Positions 1-5,044 of a stretch of DNA of 5,180 nt are shown in pieces. The notes under the pieces were generated by a model, which was given only the letters and a program-made list of their open reading frames with translations, ran no database searches and was not told the origin of the DNA. The first letter of the stretch is position 1. Each line of letters begins with the position of its first letter. Both the position numbers and the translations under genes were made by a program. This stretch comes from Candidatus Stahliibacteriota bacterium (GTDB taxonomy: Bacteria > Hydrothermota > Tepidihabitantia > SM23-42), in the NCBI GenBank assembly GCA_030613445.1, contig JAUWLY010000224.1, positions 1-5,180 on the forward strand, given 5' to 3'.

Positions 1-803
1 AAAACACAACCGCTGATATCGTGATTACCACGGGTAGGGTGAAGGGAAAAAGTGGGGTCGTTGTCAGAAATCCAAAGCTTGACATGTACAGGCTGCTCAA
101 ACACATGACCAATACAAAAGTCAAACCAGGAATTTCTTTGCGGTCGCTAATTGGACGGGGTGTTGTTTTACCCCGGCAATGCAGAATTGAACCGTTTGCT
201 ATAATCGGTGATAATGTAAAGATTGGTATTGGTACTTGTATCGGTGCATATTGCTTTATTGATGCAGGCGTCGTCATTGGACGCGGTTGCCGTATCCACA
301 CGCACACCACAGTTCTTTCCAGCACCAAAATCGGCGACTATGTGGAGATTCCCGCAAATACCGTGATTGGCGAACAGGGTTTCGGTTTTATAAAGAGCAG
401 AGGTTATAAGAGAATCAAACACATTGGTGGTGTGATTATCAATGACTTAGTGGAAATTGGCGCAAATGTGACGATTGATCGTGGGACGATTGGTGATACC
501 GTAATAGGCAAGGGAACAAAAATAGACAACTTGGTGCAAATAGCACATAATGTGAAAATTGGTAGAGATTGCATACTCATGGGCCAAGTCGGCATAGCAG
601 GTTCAACAAAAATCGGTGACAATGTAACGCTGTGTGGTCAGGTGGGCGTGAGTGACCATTTGAAGATCGGTGATAATGTTGTGGGCTATGCGAAATCTGC
701 GGTTTTAAAATCGGCCCCTTCAAACAAGGAATATTCAGGTATACCCGCGCGCGAACACAAGGCAGTACTGCGGGCACTTGCCCGGCTTTACAGAGAAACA
801 TGA
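1..803 (+). CDS. lpxD: UDP-3-O-acylglucosamine N-acyltransferase LpxD, 5'-truncated by window edge
   Basis: LpxD transfers a 3-hydroxyacyl chain from acyl carrier protein to the 2-amino group of UDP-3-O-acylglucosamine, in the cytoplasm, for lipid A synthesis. The reading frame is open from the left edge (first full codon at 3, residues NTTADI before the GTG at 21). That GTG is therefore probably an internal valine and the true start lies outside the window. About 266 residues are visible, against roughly 340 for a full LpxD, so most of the N-terminal uridine-binding domain is missing. The rest is a left-handed beta-helix of hexapeptide repeats (I-G-x-x repeats about every 18 bases). Family landmarks are the GEQGFGF motif (codons near 369-389), NLVQIAHNV with the expected catalytic His at 546-548 (His239 in E. 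coli), and GIAGSTKIGDN followed by GQVGVSDHLKIGDN. The C-terminal tail, SGIPAREHKAVLRALARLYR, is the usual helix. The stop overlaps the lpxC start by 4 bases, which suggests translational coupling. Confidence 0.95.
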   Translation, partial: NTTADIVITTGRVKGKSGVVVRNPKLDMYRLLKHMTNTKVKPGISLRSLIGRGVVLPRQCRIEPFAIIGDNVKIGIGTCIGAYCFIDAGVVIGRGCRIHTHTTVLSSTKIGDYVEIPANTVIGEQGFGFIKSRGYKRIKHIGGVIINDLVEIGANVTIDRGTIGDTVIGKGTKIDNLVQIAHNVKIGRDCILMGQVGIAGSTKIGDNVTLCGQVGVSDHLKIGDNVVGYAKSAVLKSAPSNKEYSGIPAREHKAVLRALARLYRET

Positions 804-1672
804 AAGCAGTGCTGCAAGGATCTTGTTTGAGCGGTGGTCATAGTAAGGTTGAGGTTTCAACTAGTGACCGTTTTAAACTTTTGCATCATGCGGACTCTCG
901 ACCACCCACCAGGATACGTTTAGCCATCGATAATATCGAAGTTGAACATCACTTACTCCCTTACGCTCCTCCCCCTTCTCTCGATATCGAGTCTCGAGAC
1001 GAGATGCAAAGAGGGGAGGACTTCGACGCGAGTTCAGTCGAACGATTAAGGAGAGGAAGTTTTGTTTCGGTAGGTCAAAAACCAAGTATACACGTTGTAG
1101 AACATCTGTTCGCCGCGTTATACGGACTCAATTTGTTCAATGTGCAGATTGATGTCTTTGGCAACGAACTTCCTTTTTTTGACGGTTCTAGCCGAGAATA
1201 CACTAAGAAACTAAAAGGGATGTTTACCAAAGAAAAACCCCATGGATTCAGCGCCGGTAAGAAAATCGTGGTCAGTCATGAGAGCTCGTATATCATGTAT
1301 GAACCTTTGAAAAAAGATATTCTTATAATAGACATGGAATTGTTTCACCCGTTCATCGGCAAACAACAGATAAGCTTGGAGATAAACGAGAAGACCTTTA
1401 TCGAAGAAATCGCACCGGCGCGAACTTTTGTCTTTACTGATGAGTCGGATCCACGTTTGAAAGATTTGCCGCCTTATGGTATTGGTGTGACAAAAGATAA
1501 CATTTATTCAACCGAACCCTTGCGATACAAGGATGAATTAGTCCGTCACAAAATCCTGGACTTGCTCGGTGATCTTTATGTTTTGCAAAAAAGATTGGTA
1601 GGGAAAATCTCCAGTAGAAACACTTCCCATCTTCTGAACCTGGAATTCCTCAAGAAAGTAAATCAACTGTAG
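800..1672 (+). CDS. lpxC: UDP-3-O-acyl-N-acetylglucosamine deacetylase LpxC with an unusual N-terminal insertion
   Basis: LpxC is the zinc-dependent cytoplasmic deacetylase that catalyses the committed step of lipid A synthesis. The 290-residue protein has VVEHLFAALYGL (E101, H102), the NELPFFDGSSREY loop (123-134), APARTFVFTDE (T209), VRHKILDLLGDLY (H250, D254) and SSRNTSHLLN (H277). These align with E. coli Glu78, His79, Thr191, His238, Asp242 and His265. The His238-Asp242 and His238-His265 spacings (4 and 27) are identical, so it should be active. Domain I is odd. The GLHSG-type motif near the N-terminus reads GSCLSGGH, the start lies about ten residues closer to it than usual, and yet E101 lies about 30 residues further away. 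The excess maps to residues 51-87, where the DNA is rich in palindromes. The start is the ATG in the lpxD stop (ATGA); no strong ribosome site precedes it, so translation is probably coupled. There is no C-terminal FabZ fusion such as Bacteroidetes have, and no fabZ or lpxA follows. Confidence 0.93.
   Translation: MKAVLQGSCLSGGHSKVEVSTSDRFKLLHHADSRPPTRIRLAIDNIEVEHHLLPYAPPPSLDIESRDEMQRGEDFDASSVERLRRGSFVSVGQKPSIHVVEHLFAALYGLNLFNVQIDVFGNELPFFDGSSREYTKKLKGMFTKEKPHGFSAGKKIVVSHESSYIMYEPLKKDILIIDMELFHPFIGKQQISLEINEKTFIEEIAPARTFVFTDESDPRLKDLPPYGIGVTKDNIYSTEPLRYKDELVRHKILDLLGDLYVLQKRLVGKISSRNTSHLLNLEFLKKVNQL
952..1060. repeat. Palindrome-dense segment inside lpxC, candidate in-frame palindromic element
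   Basis: Five dyads lie within 109 bases. (1) Outer arms 952-965 (acttactcccttac) and 1043-1060 (cgattaaggagaggaagt) are imperfectly complementary. (2) tcctcccc at 967-974 pairs exactly with ggggagga at 1013-1020. (3) ctcgatatcgag at 980-991 is a perfect 12-bp palindrome. (4) gtctcgagac at 991-1000 is a perfect 10-bp palindrome that directly abuts it. (5) ttcgac at 1022-1027 pairs with gtcgaa at 1037-1042. The segment is richer in CpG than the surrounding gene. It encodes LpxC residues 51-87, a polar, proline- and Arg/Glu/Asp-rich stretch with no counterpart that I recognise in LpxC. An inserted repeat that kept the frame is an inference; a diverged natural LpxC loop (insert I region) is the alternative. 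Confidence 0.55.
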
Positions 1673-1673
1673 C

Positions 1674-1716
1674 ACATATATCTTGACTTCAATTAATTCT
1701 CTAATAAGATATATGT
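1674..1716. promoter_or_regulatory. 11-bp inverted repeat framing the promoter region
   Basis: acatatatctt (1674-1684) is repeated in perfect inverted orientation as aagatatatgt (1706-1716), with 21 bases between. The arm centres are 32 bases apart, close to three helical turns. The left arm overlaps the first bases of the candidate -35 box and the right arm overlaps the candidate -10 box, an arrangement that would suit a dimeric or looping repressor. It begins 2 bases after the lpxC stop, so it could instead form a weak AT-rich hairpin at the end of the lpxD-lpxC transcript. However, no T-run follows, so it does not look like an intrinsic terminator. Confidence 0.45.
1683..1710 (+). promoter_or_regulatory. 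Candidate sigma-70-type promoter for the propeller/barrel gene pair
   Basis: TTGACT (1683-1688) matches the -35 consensus at 5 of 6 positions. TAAGAT (1705-1710) matches the -10 consensus at 4 of 6, including the leading TA and the final AT, with a 16-base spacer. Transcription would begin near 1717-1720 and give a leader of about 45 bases before the ATG at 1764. The site lies in the only sizeable gap between plus-strand genes, which fits a separate transcription unit from lpxD-lpxC. Consensus matches in AT-rich DNA are common, so this is tentative. Confidence 0.4.
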
Positions 1717-1751
1717 AATACGGGAGAGCTTAAGGTGTAGCAGTGCACCAA

Positions 1752-1758
1752 AGAGGAG
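1752..1758 (+). promoter_or_regulatory. Shine-Dalgarno site that fixes the start of the propeller gene
   Basis: agaggag ends 5 bases before the ATG at 1764. An in-frame GTG at 1743 would add seven residues, but it has no comparable site and would place charged residues before the signal peptide. The ATG at 1764 is therefore preferred. Confidence 0.75.
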
Positions 1759-1763
1759 AAATC

Positions 1764-2798
1764 ATGAAGACAACCAAACTTTCTTTTTATCTTTTCGTAA
1801 CTGTGGTGTGTTTCATATTGATCACGTCTATTTGTAGCTATGAGCATCCTGAATTCAGTGAATATGAACTGGTTGGAAGTATGCTCATCAAGGAACTGGA
1901 ACATGGTCATATTTTCTTGAATAATGATCTTCTGACCGTGGTCTATCGTAATCGAGGAGACGATGCCTACTTGTCACGGATGAGAGTATATGATATCAGC
2001 AATCCTCTCCAGCCCAAGCTGATTCGAATAGGCAATTTGGTGCCAGAGATAGATTGGGCCATGCATGTTGTATACAGCAAAACACAGGCATTTTTCTATA
2101 AGAAACACTGGCAAGACATAGAATATCTGGATCTTGAGACATCTGAGATAACAGAAATCAATACTGAATATTCAGTATCTGCATTGACGATTCTTGATAG
2201 CCTACTATATCTTAATACATCGAGCGGGCTGGTTATACTTGATATCACTGATCCGGTTAATCCCATAGAACTGTATAATGAGAATGATACGGTCAGTTAC
2301 TATGGCGGATACAGTGTGATCGCGGTAGCTGACACAGTTTTATTTGAACTCACGAATTATCTTCATCGGTTTCGGTGGTGGAATATAAAAACACCGCAAG
2401 CACCGAGTTTAATCTCTGAGGGTCATCCTTATATAGATGCGCCTTCATACAGTATTATTACCAATAATTACTTGTTGATCGCCGCTTCTGAATATGTTTT
2501 TGATCCATGTCTTTACCGATGCAAACGCGATTATGCTGATACTTTAACAATAGAAGAAACTCAAGTATTAGATTATGGGATTGACGGTCTTGCGGTCAGT
2601 AATACCTCAGTGTATCTTATGAATCGGTATCATTCAGAGTTAACCGTTCTTCAGCTTGATGATTTTTCACAGCAACTACATATCCGACCTATTGCTTTGG
2701 GTAATCCGTCGTATATTTCGTTCGGGGTTTGTGATCACAGGATTTTTGTATTGTGCAGAGGATATGGTATTTTAGTGTACGAAAGGAGCACACCATGA
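1764..2798 (+). CDS. Secreted LVIVD-repeat beta-propeller protein of unknown function
   Basis: This is a 344-residue protein starting at the ATG behind agaggag. Residues 1-24 form a signal peptide: a Lys-containing N-terminus, then a hydrophobic core at about 7-23. The sequence TSIC at 21-24 resembles a lipobox only loosely (Ile at -1), so a lipoprotein is possible but not supported. The mature part has repeating units of the LVIVD type: RMRVYDISNPLQPKLI (about 72-87), GLVILDITDPVNPIEL (155-170) and a degenerate FRWWNIKTPQAPSLI (203-217). A last strand pair at about 324-341 ends in GILVYER. These units follow the pattern 'strand-D-I-[ST]-[ND]-P-x-x-P' and are expected to form blades of a propeller in the periplasm or at the cell surface. 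A Cys pair, C249 and C253 (CLYRC), could form a disulfide in a loop. No catalytic motif is visible. The stop overlaps the barrel gene's ATG by 4 bases, implying co-translation and a shared role in the envelope. The partner and substrate are unknown. Confidence 0.8.
   Translation: MKTTKLSFYLFVTVVCFILITSICSYEHPEFSEYELVGSMLIKELEHGHIFLNNDLLTVVYRNRGDDAYLSRMRVYDISNPLQPKLIRIGNLVPEIDWAMHVVYSKTQAFFYKKHWQDIEYLDLETSEITEINTEYSVSALTILDSLLYLNTSSGLVILDITDPVNPIELYNENDTVSYYGGYSVIAVADTVLFELTNYLHRFRWWNIKTPQAPSLISEGHPYIDAPSYSIITNNYLLIAASEYVFDPCLYRCKRDYADTLTIEETQVLDYGIDGLAVSNTSVYLMNRYHSELTVLQLDDFSQQLHIRPIALGNPSYISFGVCDHRIFVLCRGYGILVYERSTP
2782..2788 (+). promoter_or_regulatory. Shine-Dalgarno site that fixes the start of the barrel gene
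   Basis: aaaggag ends 6 bases before the ATG at 2795, inside the last codons of the propeller gene. An in-frame TTG at 2753 is possible, but it would put 14 residues, including several charged ones, ahead of a clean signal peptide (MKKLLISLVLFISLLNA). The ATG is clearly better. Confidence 0.8.
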
Positions 2799-3958
2799 AA
2801 AAGTTATTAATAAGTTTAGTGTTATTTATTTCGCTACTCAATGCGTTTGAAATATCCTATCGAATTCAAGGGTTGGGTTCTTCTTTTGCTTATCTCATCC
2901 CTGATTATGAGACTGACCTGTACCGCAACCCTGAATGGCTTGGGAAAAAAACACTAGGTATTGCGCTTTATCGTCCATATTACAGCTACGGCAATAAACC
3001 ATTAGCTCTGGTGATGCTATGTAAGGGTTTTGGATGGTATGGCAGATACTGGCCGAGTTATTCATATTCCTTGGCGACATCCCAGAGCAACAACGACTGG
3101 ATCAAGCAGAATGTCTTTAATATACATTTCAGTGATCTTTGGATGGTGAGGATAAAAGGCGAGGTGTGGAATATTTACAACGAAGGAACAATGCAGTTTT
3201 ACGGCTCGAATGATTCGTATAATCATCGTGCTTCCAACCGTACAATTGAATATTTCTTGAAATCAAGTGGCGGGTTTAAGTTGAGTAGGACCCTGTATTT
3301 AACGATAATGCCGGCATTAGGCATTTACAATAAATTCTCAGAGACAAGTACGTTTACTGACATTGACCAATTGCTATTGATTTCTTCGGGCCGACTTAGC
3401 CTTTTTTACAGGAACATAACAGAGGAAAACAAATTTACATCGTGGTATATTGATATTGGCGGTCCTGTTACGACAGATGAAATCAGTGCCTTACCGTATT
3501 CGATATATCTTGATCTTCACGATATTGACCGCAGGAGCAAACTATTAGGCGGCGCATTGTTGCTGCAGCTTGGCTGGGCAAAGTCTCTACCAATTGACGA
3601 TAGGAGTTTTGTTGCGCTGGGATTCAAAGAGGATCTTTCATATCAGTGGACTGAACAGGCTGATACAATATTGTATTTACGCGGTCTTCGAAATAGCTTA
3701 ACACTACCCATGGCAGTTGAATATCGGATAAAAACCATGGCATTGAGATTCGGTGTCAATCTAACATATACCTTTAAAGATAATCGTGAATATGATAACA
3801 GCTACCTGTTAAACGAGAATCTCAGTCATGAATTAGGATATTCATATTCTTTTGGTCTAGGCTGGCAGCCAAAGGAAAAATTTGTCATTGATCTACAGAA
3901 CACTGGCAATGTGGCTAATGTCACGAGTTGGTCAATCTATCTGAAATATCTTTTCTAA
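2795..3958 (+). CDS. Probable outer-membrane beta-barrel protein, family not recognised
   Basis: This is a 387-residue protein with a clear signal peptide at 1-17 (MKKLLISLVLFISLLNA, probable cleavage before FEIS). The mature N-terminus reads YRIQGLGSSFAYLIPDYETDLYRNPEWLG (22-50). This resembles the 'G-x-G-x-A-F ... D ... N-P-A-x-L' opening seen in many PorV/FadL-like barrel proteins, here with E in place of A (NPEWL). The rest is built of alternating polar/aromatic stretches of about 10 residues with turn-rich linkers, such as LALVMLCKGFGWYGRYW, MALRFGVNLTYTF and GYSYSFGLGW. There are no long hydrophobic helices after the signal. It ends in WSIYLKYLF with a C-terminal Phe, the classic signature recognised by the BAM insertion machinery. 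Its ATG overlaps the stop of the secreted propeller gene, so the two are probably translationally coupled and may work together at the outer membrane. The last 38 bases overlap the convergent transporter gene. I cannot assign a substrate or a named family. Confidence 0.75.
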   Translation: MKKLLISLVLFISLLNAFEISYRIQGLGSSFAYLIPDYETDLYRNPEWLGKKTLGIALYRPYYSYGNKPLALVMLCKGFGWYGRYWPSYSYSLATSQSNNDWIKQNVFNIHFSDLWMVRIKGEVWNIYNEGTMQFYGSNDSYNHRASNRTIEYFLKSSGGFKLSRTLYLTIMPALGIYNKFSETSTFTDIDQLLLISSGRLSLFYRNITEENKFTSWYIDIGGPVTTDEISALPYSIYLDLHDIDRRSKLLGGALLLQLGWAKSLPIDDRSFVALGFKEDLSYQWTEQADTILYLRGLRNSLTLPMAVEYRIKTMALRFGVNLTYTFKDNREYDNSYLLNENLSHELGYSYSFGLGWQPKEKFVIDLQNTGNVANVTSWSIYLKYLF

Positions 3959-4838
3959 AAACACCTGCTTTATATTGTTGGATTAAAATGCCGCTGATTA
4001 TCAATATCAGACCAGCAATTGTGGAAATGTATATCTTTTCGCCTACAGCAAAATGGATGACTACTAGTGATAAAAACGGCACAAGATAGATCATATTACT
4101 CACCTGGGCAGTTGTTTTTGATAGTCTCAGTGCGTTGAGCCAGAGCACAAAAGTTATGCCCATTTCAAATATGCCAACATAAACCGCGCCGGCGAAACCG
4201 GCAAAGCATGGTCTCAGTGATACTTTTGTTAGCAATACAATAATGATAATGAAAAACGTTCCAAAAAGAAAATTCAAGAATAATTTCGCAACCACATCGC
4301 GTCTGTCTTTTAAGTTATACAACCAAAAAAGAGCCCAGATAAAAGCACTCGCCACGGCAAGTATTGCACCCGGCACGCTTGAGAATTTCAGGCTAAAGAC
4401 GTGACCATGCGTTGATATGGTGACCACACCGACAAAGCTTATGACCAGCGCAATAATATTCTTTAAGGTGATCCTTTGACGCAGAATAATGATCGCCAAT
4501 AAGGCAAGCACGATCGCCCATGTTTGATTAAGGGGCTGCGCTTCTTGAGCTGGCAGCAGGGAATAAGCTTTGAATAAAACCGCATAGTAAAGACATGGGT
4601 TGAGAAAACCGAGCAGTCCAGAAAGGAGATAATCTTTCTTAGAATACGTTTTTAACAGCATCAATTTACCTTGAAATACCAATACAATAAAAAGCACAAA
4701 GAGTGAAACCAAAGATGCGAAGAACAGAAGTTGAATAAAATCCAAATATCGCAACGAAATTTTAAATGCTGAGGCAACCGTTGACCAGATTAAGACTACT
4801 GCAATTGCGTAAAGATAAGCTTTTCTCTGGTTCACCAT
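3921..4838 (-). CDS. EamA/DMT-superfamily 10-TM transporter, substrate unknown
   Basis: This 305-residue inner-membrane protein has about ten hydrophobic segments (approximately 7-25, 33-54, 69-87, 97-119, 126-143, 155-174, 184-204, 211-234, 244-262 and 269-287). They form two EamA-type five-helix halves, as expected for drug/metabolite transporters that export small metabolites or amino acids. The N-terminal half ends LNQTWAIVLALLAIIILRQRI then GVVTIS, which is the typical 'LxP...LGERLT...G(A)xLIxxGV' region but with RQR where a Glu is common. The C-terminal half keeps the canonical form: IYLVPFLSLVVIHFAVGEKI then GLILIISGILI. The C-terminus is a short charged tail (FRKDISDRLTNS), and its codons overlap the end of the barrel gene on the other strand. 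The start chosen is the ATG at 4838 because it sits just before the first helix. No Shine-Dalgarno site precedes it, so the transcript may be leaderless. The family annotation is firm; the substrate cannot be read from the sequence. Confidence 0.9.
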   Translation of the reverse strand: MVNQRKAYLYAIAVVLIWSTVASAFKISLRYLDFIQLLFFASLVSLFVLFIVLVFQGKLMLLKTYSKKDYLLSGLLGFLNPCLYYAVLFKAYSLLPAQEAQPLNQTWAIVLALLAIIILRQRITLKNIIALVISFVGVVTISTHGHVFSLKFSSVPGAILAVASAFIWALFWLYNLKDRRDVVAKLFLNFLFGTFFIIIIVLLTKVSLRPCFAGFAGAVYVGIFEMGITFVLWLNALRLSKTTAQVSNMIYLVPFLSLVVIHFAVGEKIYISTIAGLILIISGILIQQYKAGVFRKDISDRLTNS

Positions 4839-4844
4839 AATAAG

Positions 4845-4872
4845 ACAGTAGTTAGATACAGTTTGATGTCAA
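4845..4872 (-). promoter_or_regulatory. Weak candidate promoter for the transporter gene
   Basis: Read on the minus strand, a perfect TTGACA -35 box lies at 4872-4867. A poor -10 candidate, TACTGT, lies at 4850-4845 after a 16-base spacer. Initiation about seven bases downstream would fall at or next to the ATG (4838), which would explain why no ribosome site is visible. The -35 box is part of the left edge of the MITE-like repeat, so the element may supply it. Only the -35 box is convincing. Confidence 0.25.
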
Positions 4873-4983
4873 CCCCGTTAGAAATACAAAGATAGATTTC
4901 ACTAAATCCCACCAGCGCAAAGGAAAAATATTTCAACATCATATATTGGGAGTCCTTTAGTGTGTATTTCTAACGGGGTCAAC
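4868..4983. mobile_element. MITE-like palindromic element, about 116 bp
   Basis: A 17-bp perfect terminal inverted repeat, accccgttagaaataca at 4872-4888, is complemented at 4963-4979. The complementarity continues inwards: cactaaa (4900-4906) with tttagtg (4956-4962), which is contiguous with the right arm, and tccc (4907-4910) with ggga (4948-4951). The left arm has an 11-base bulge (4889-4899). Both ends also carry gtcaac in direct orientation (4868-4873 and 4978-4983), which may be target duplication or part of the ends. There is no coding capacity, so if mobile it would need a transposase in trans. A non-mobile hairpin repeat is the alternative. The left end stops about 30 bases from the transporter start. 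Confidence 0.6.
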
Positions 4984-5044
4984 TCTATGATTTAGAAACA
5001 TGAACACATCTTTATCCCTTGATTTTAAATTCATCAAAGGAACT
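4984..5044. other. Spacer between the two repeat elements, no gene seen
   Basis: These 61 AT-rich bases lie between the MITE-like element and the multi-hairpin repeat. The only structure seen is a weak imperfect dyad around 5018-5040 (ccttgat facing atcaaagg). No open frame with a ribosome site, tRNA-like fold or terminator was found. With the two repeats and the transporter leader, it makes up the 342-base gene-free end of the window. Confidence 0.5.

Noticed and set aside
21..23. GTG as the true start of lpxD
   Set aside because: The frame is open to the left edge and the upstream residues continue smoothly. A start here would delete most of the N-terminal domain, so truncation by the window is more likely.
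404..801. Minus-strand open frames opposite lpxD
   Set aside because: They mirror the hexapeptide-repeat coding pattern of lpxD, have no ribosome sites and show no family resemblance.
873..1085. Open frame on the minus strand opposite the N-terminal part of lpxC
   Set aside because: It lies wholly within a well-supported gene and has no ribosome site or recognisable protein features. The open frame is probably a by-product of the palindromic, stop-poor DNA.
1743..1763. Upstream GTG start for the propeller gene
   Set aside because: The ribosome site agaggag lies downstream of it and is correctly spaced for the ATG at 1764, which also gives a cleaner signal peptide.
1824..1838. Lipoprotein signal at TSIC in the propeller protein
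   Set aside because: The residue before Cys is Ile rather than Gly, Ala or Ser, so the lipobox is not canonical. A general signal peptide is enough to explain the N-terminus.
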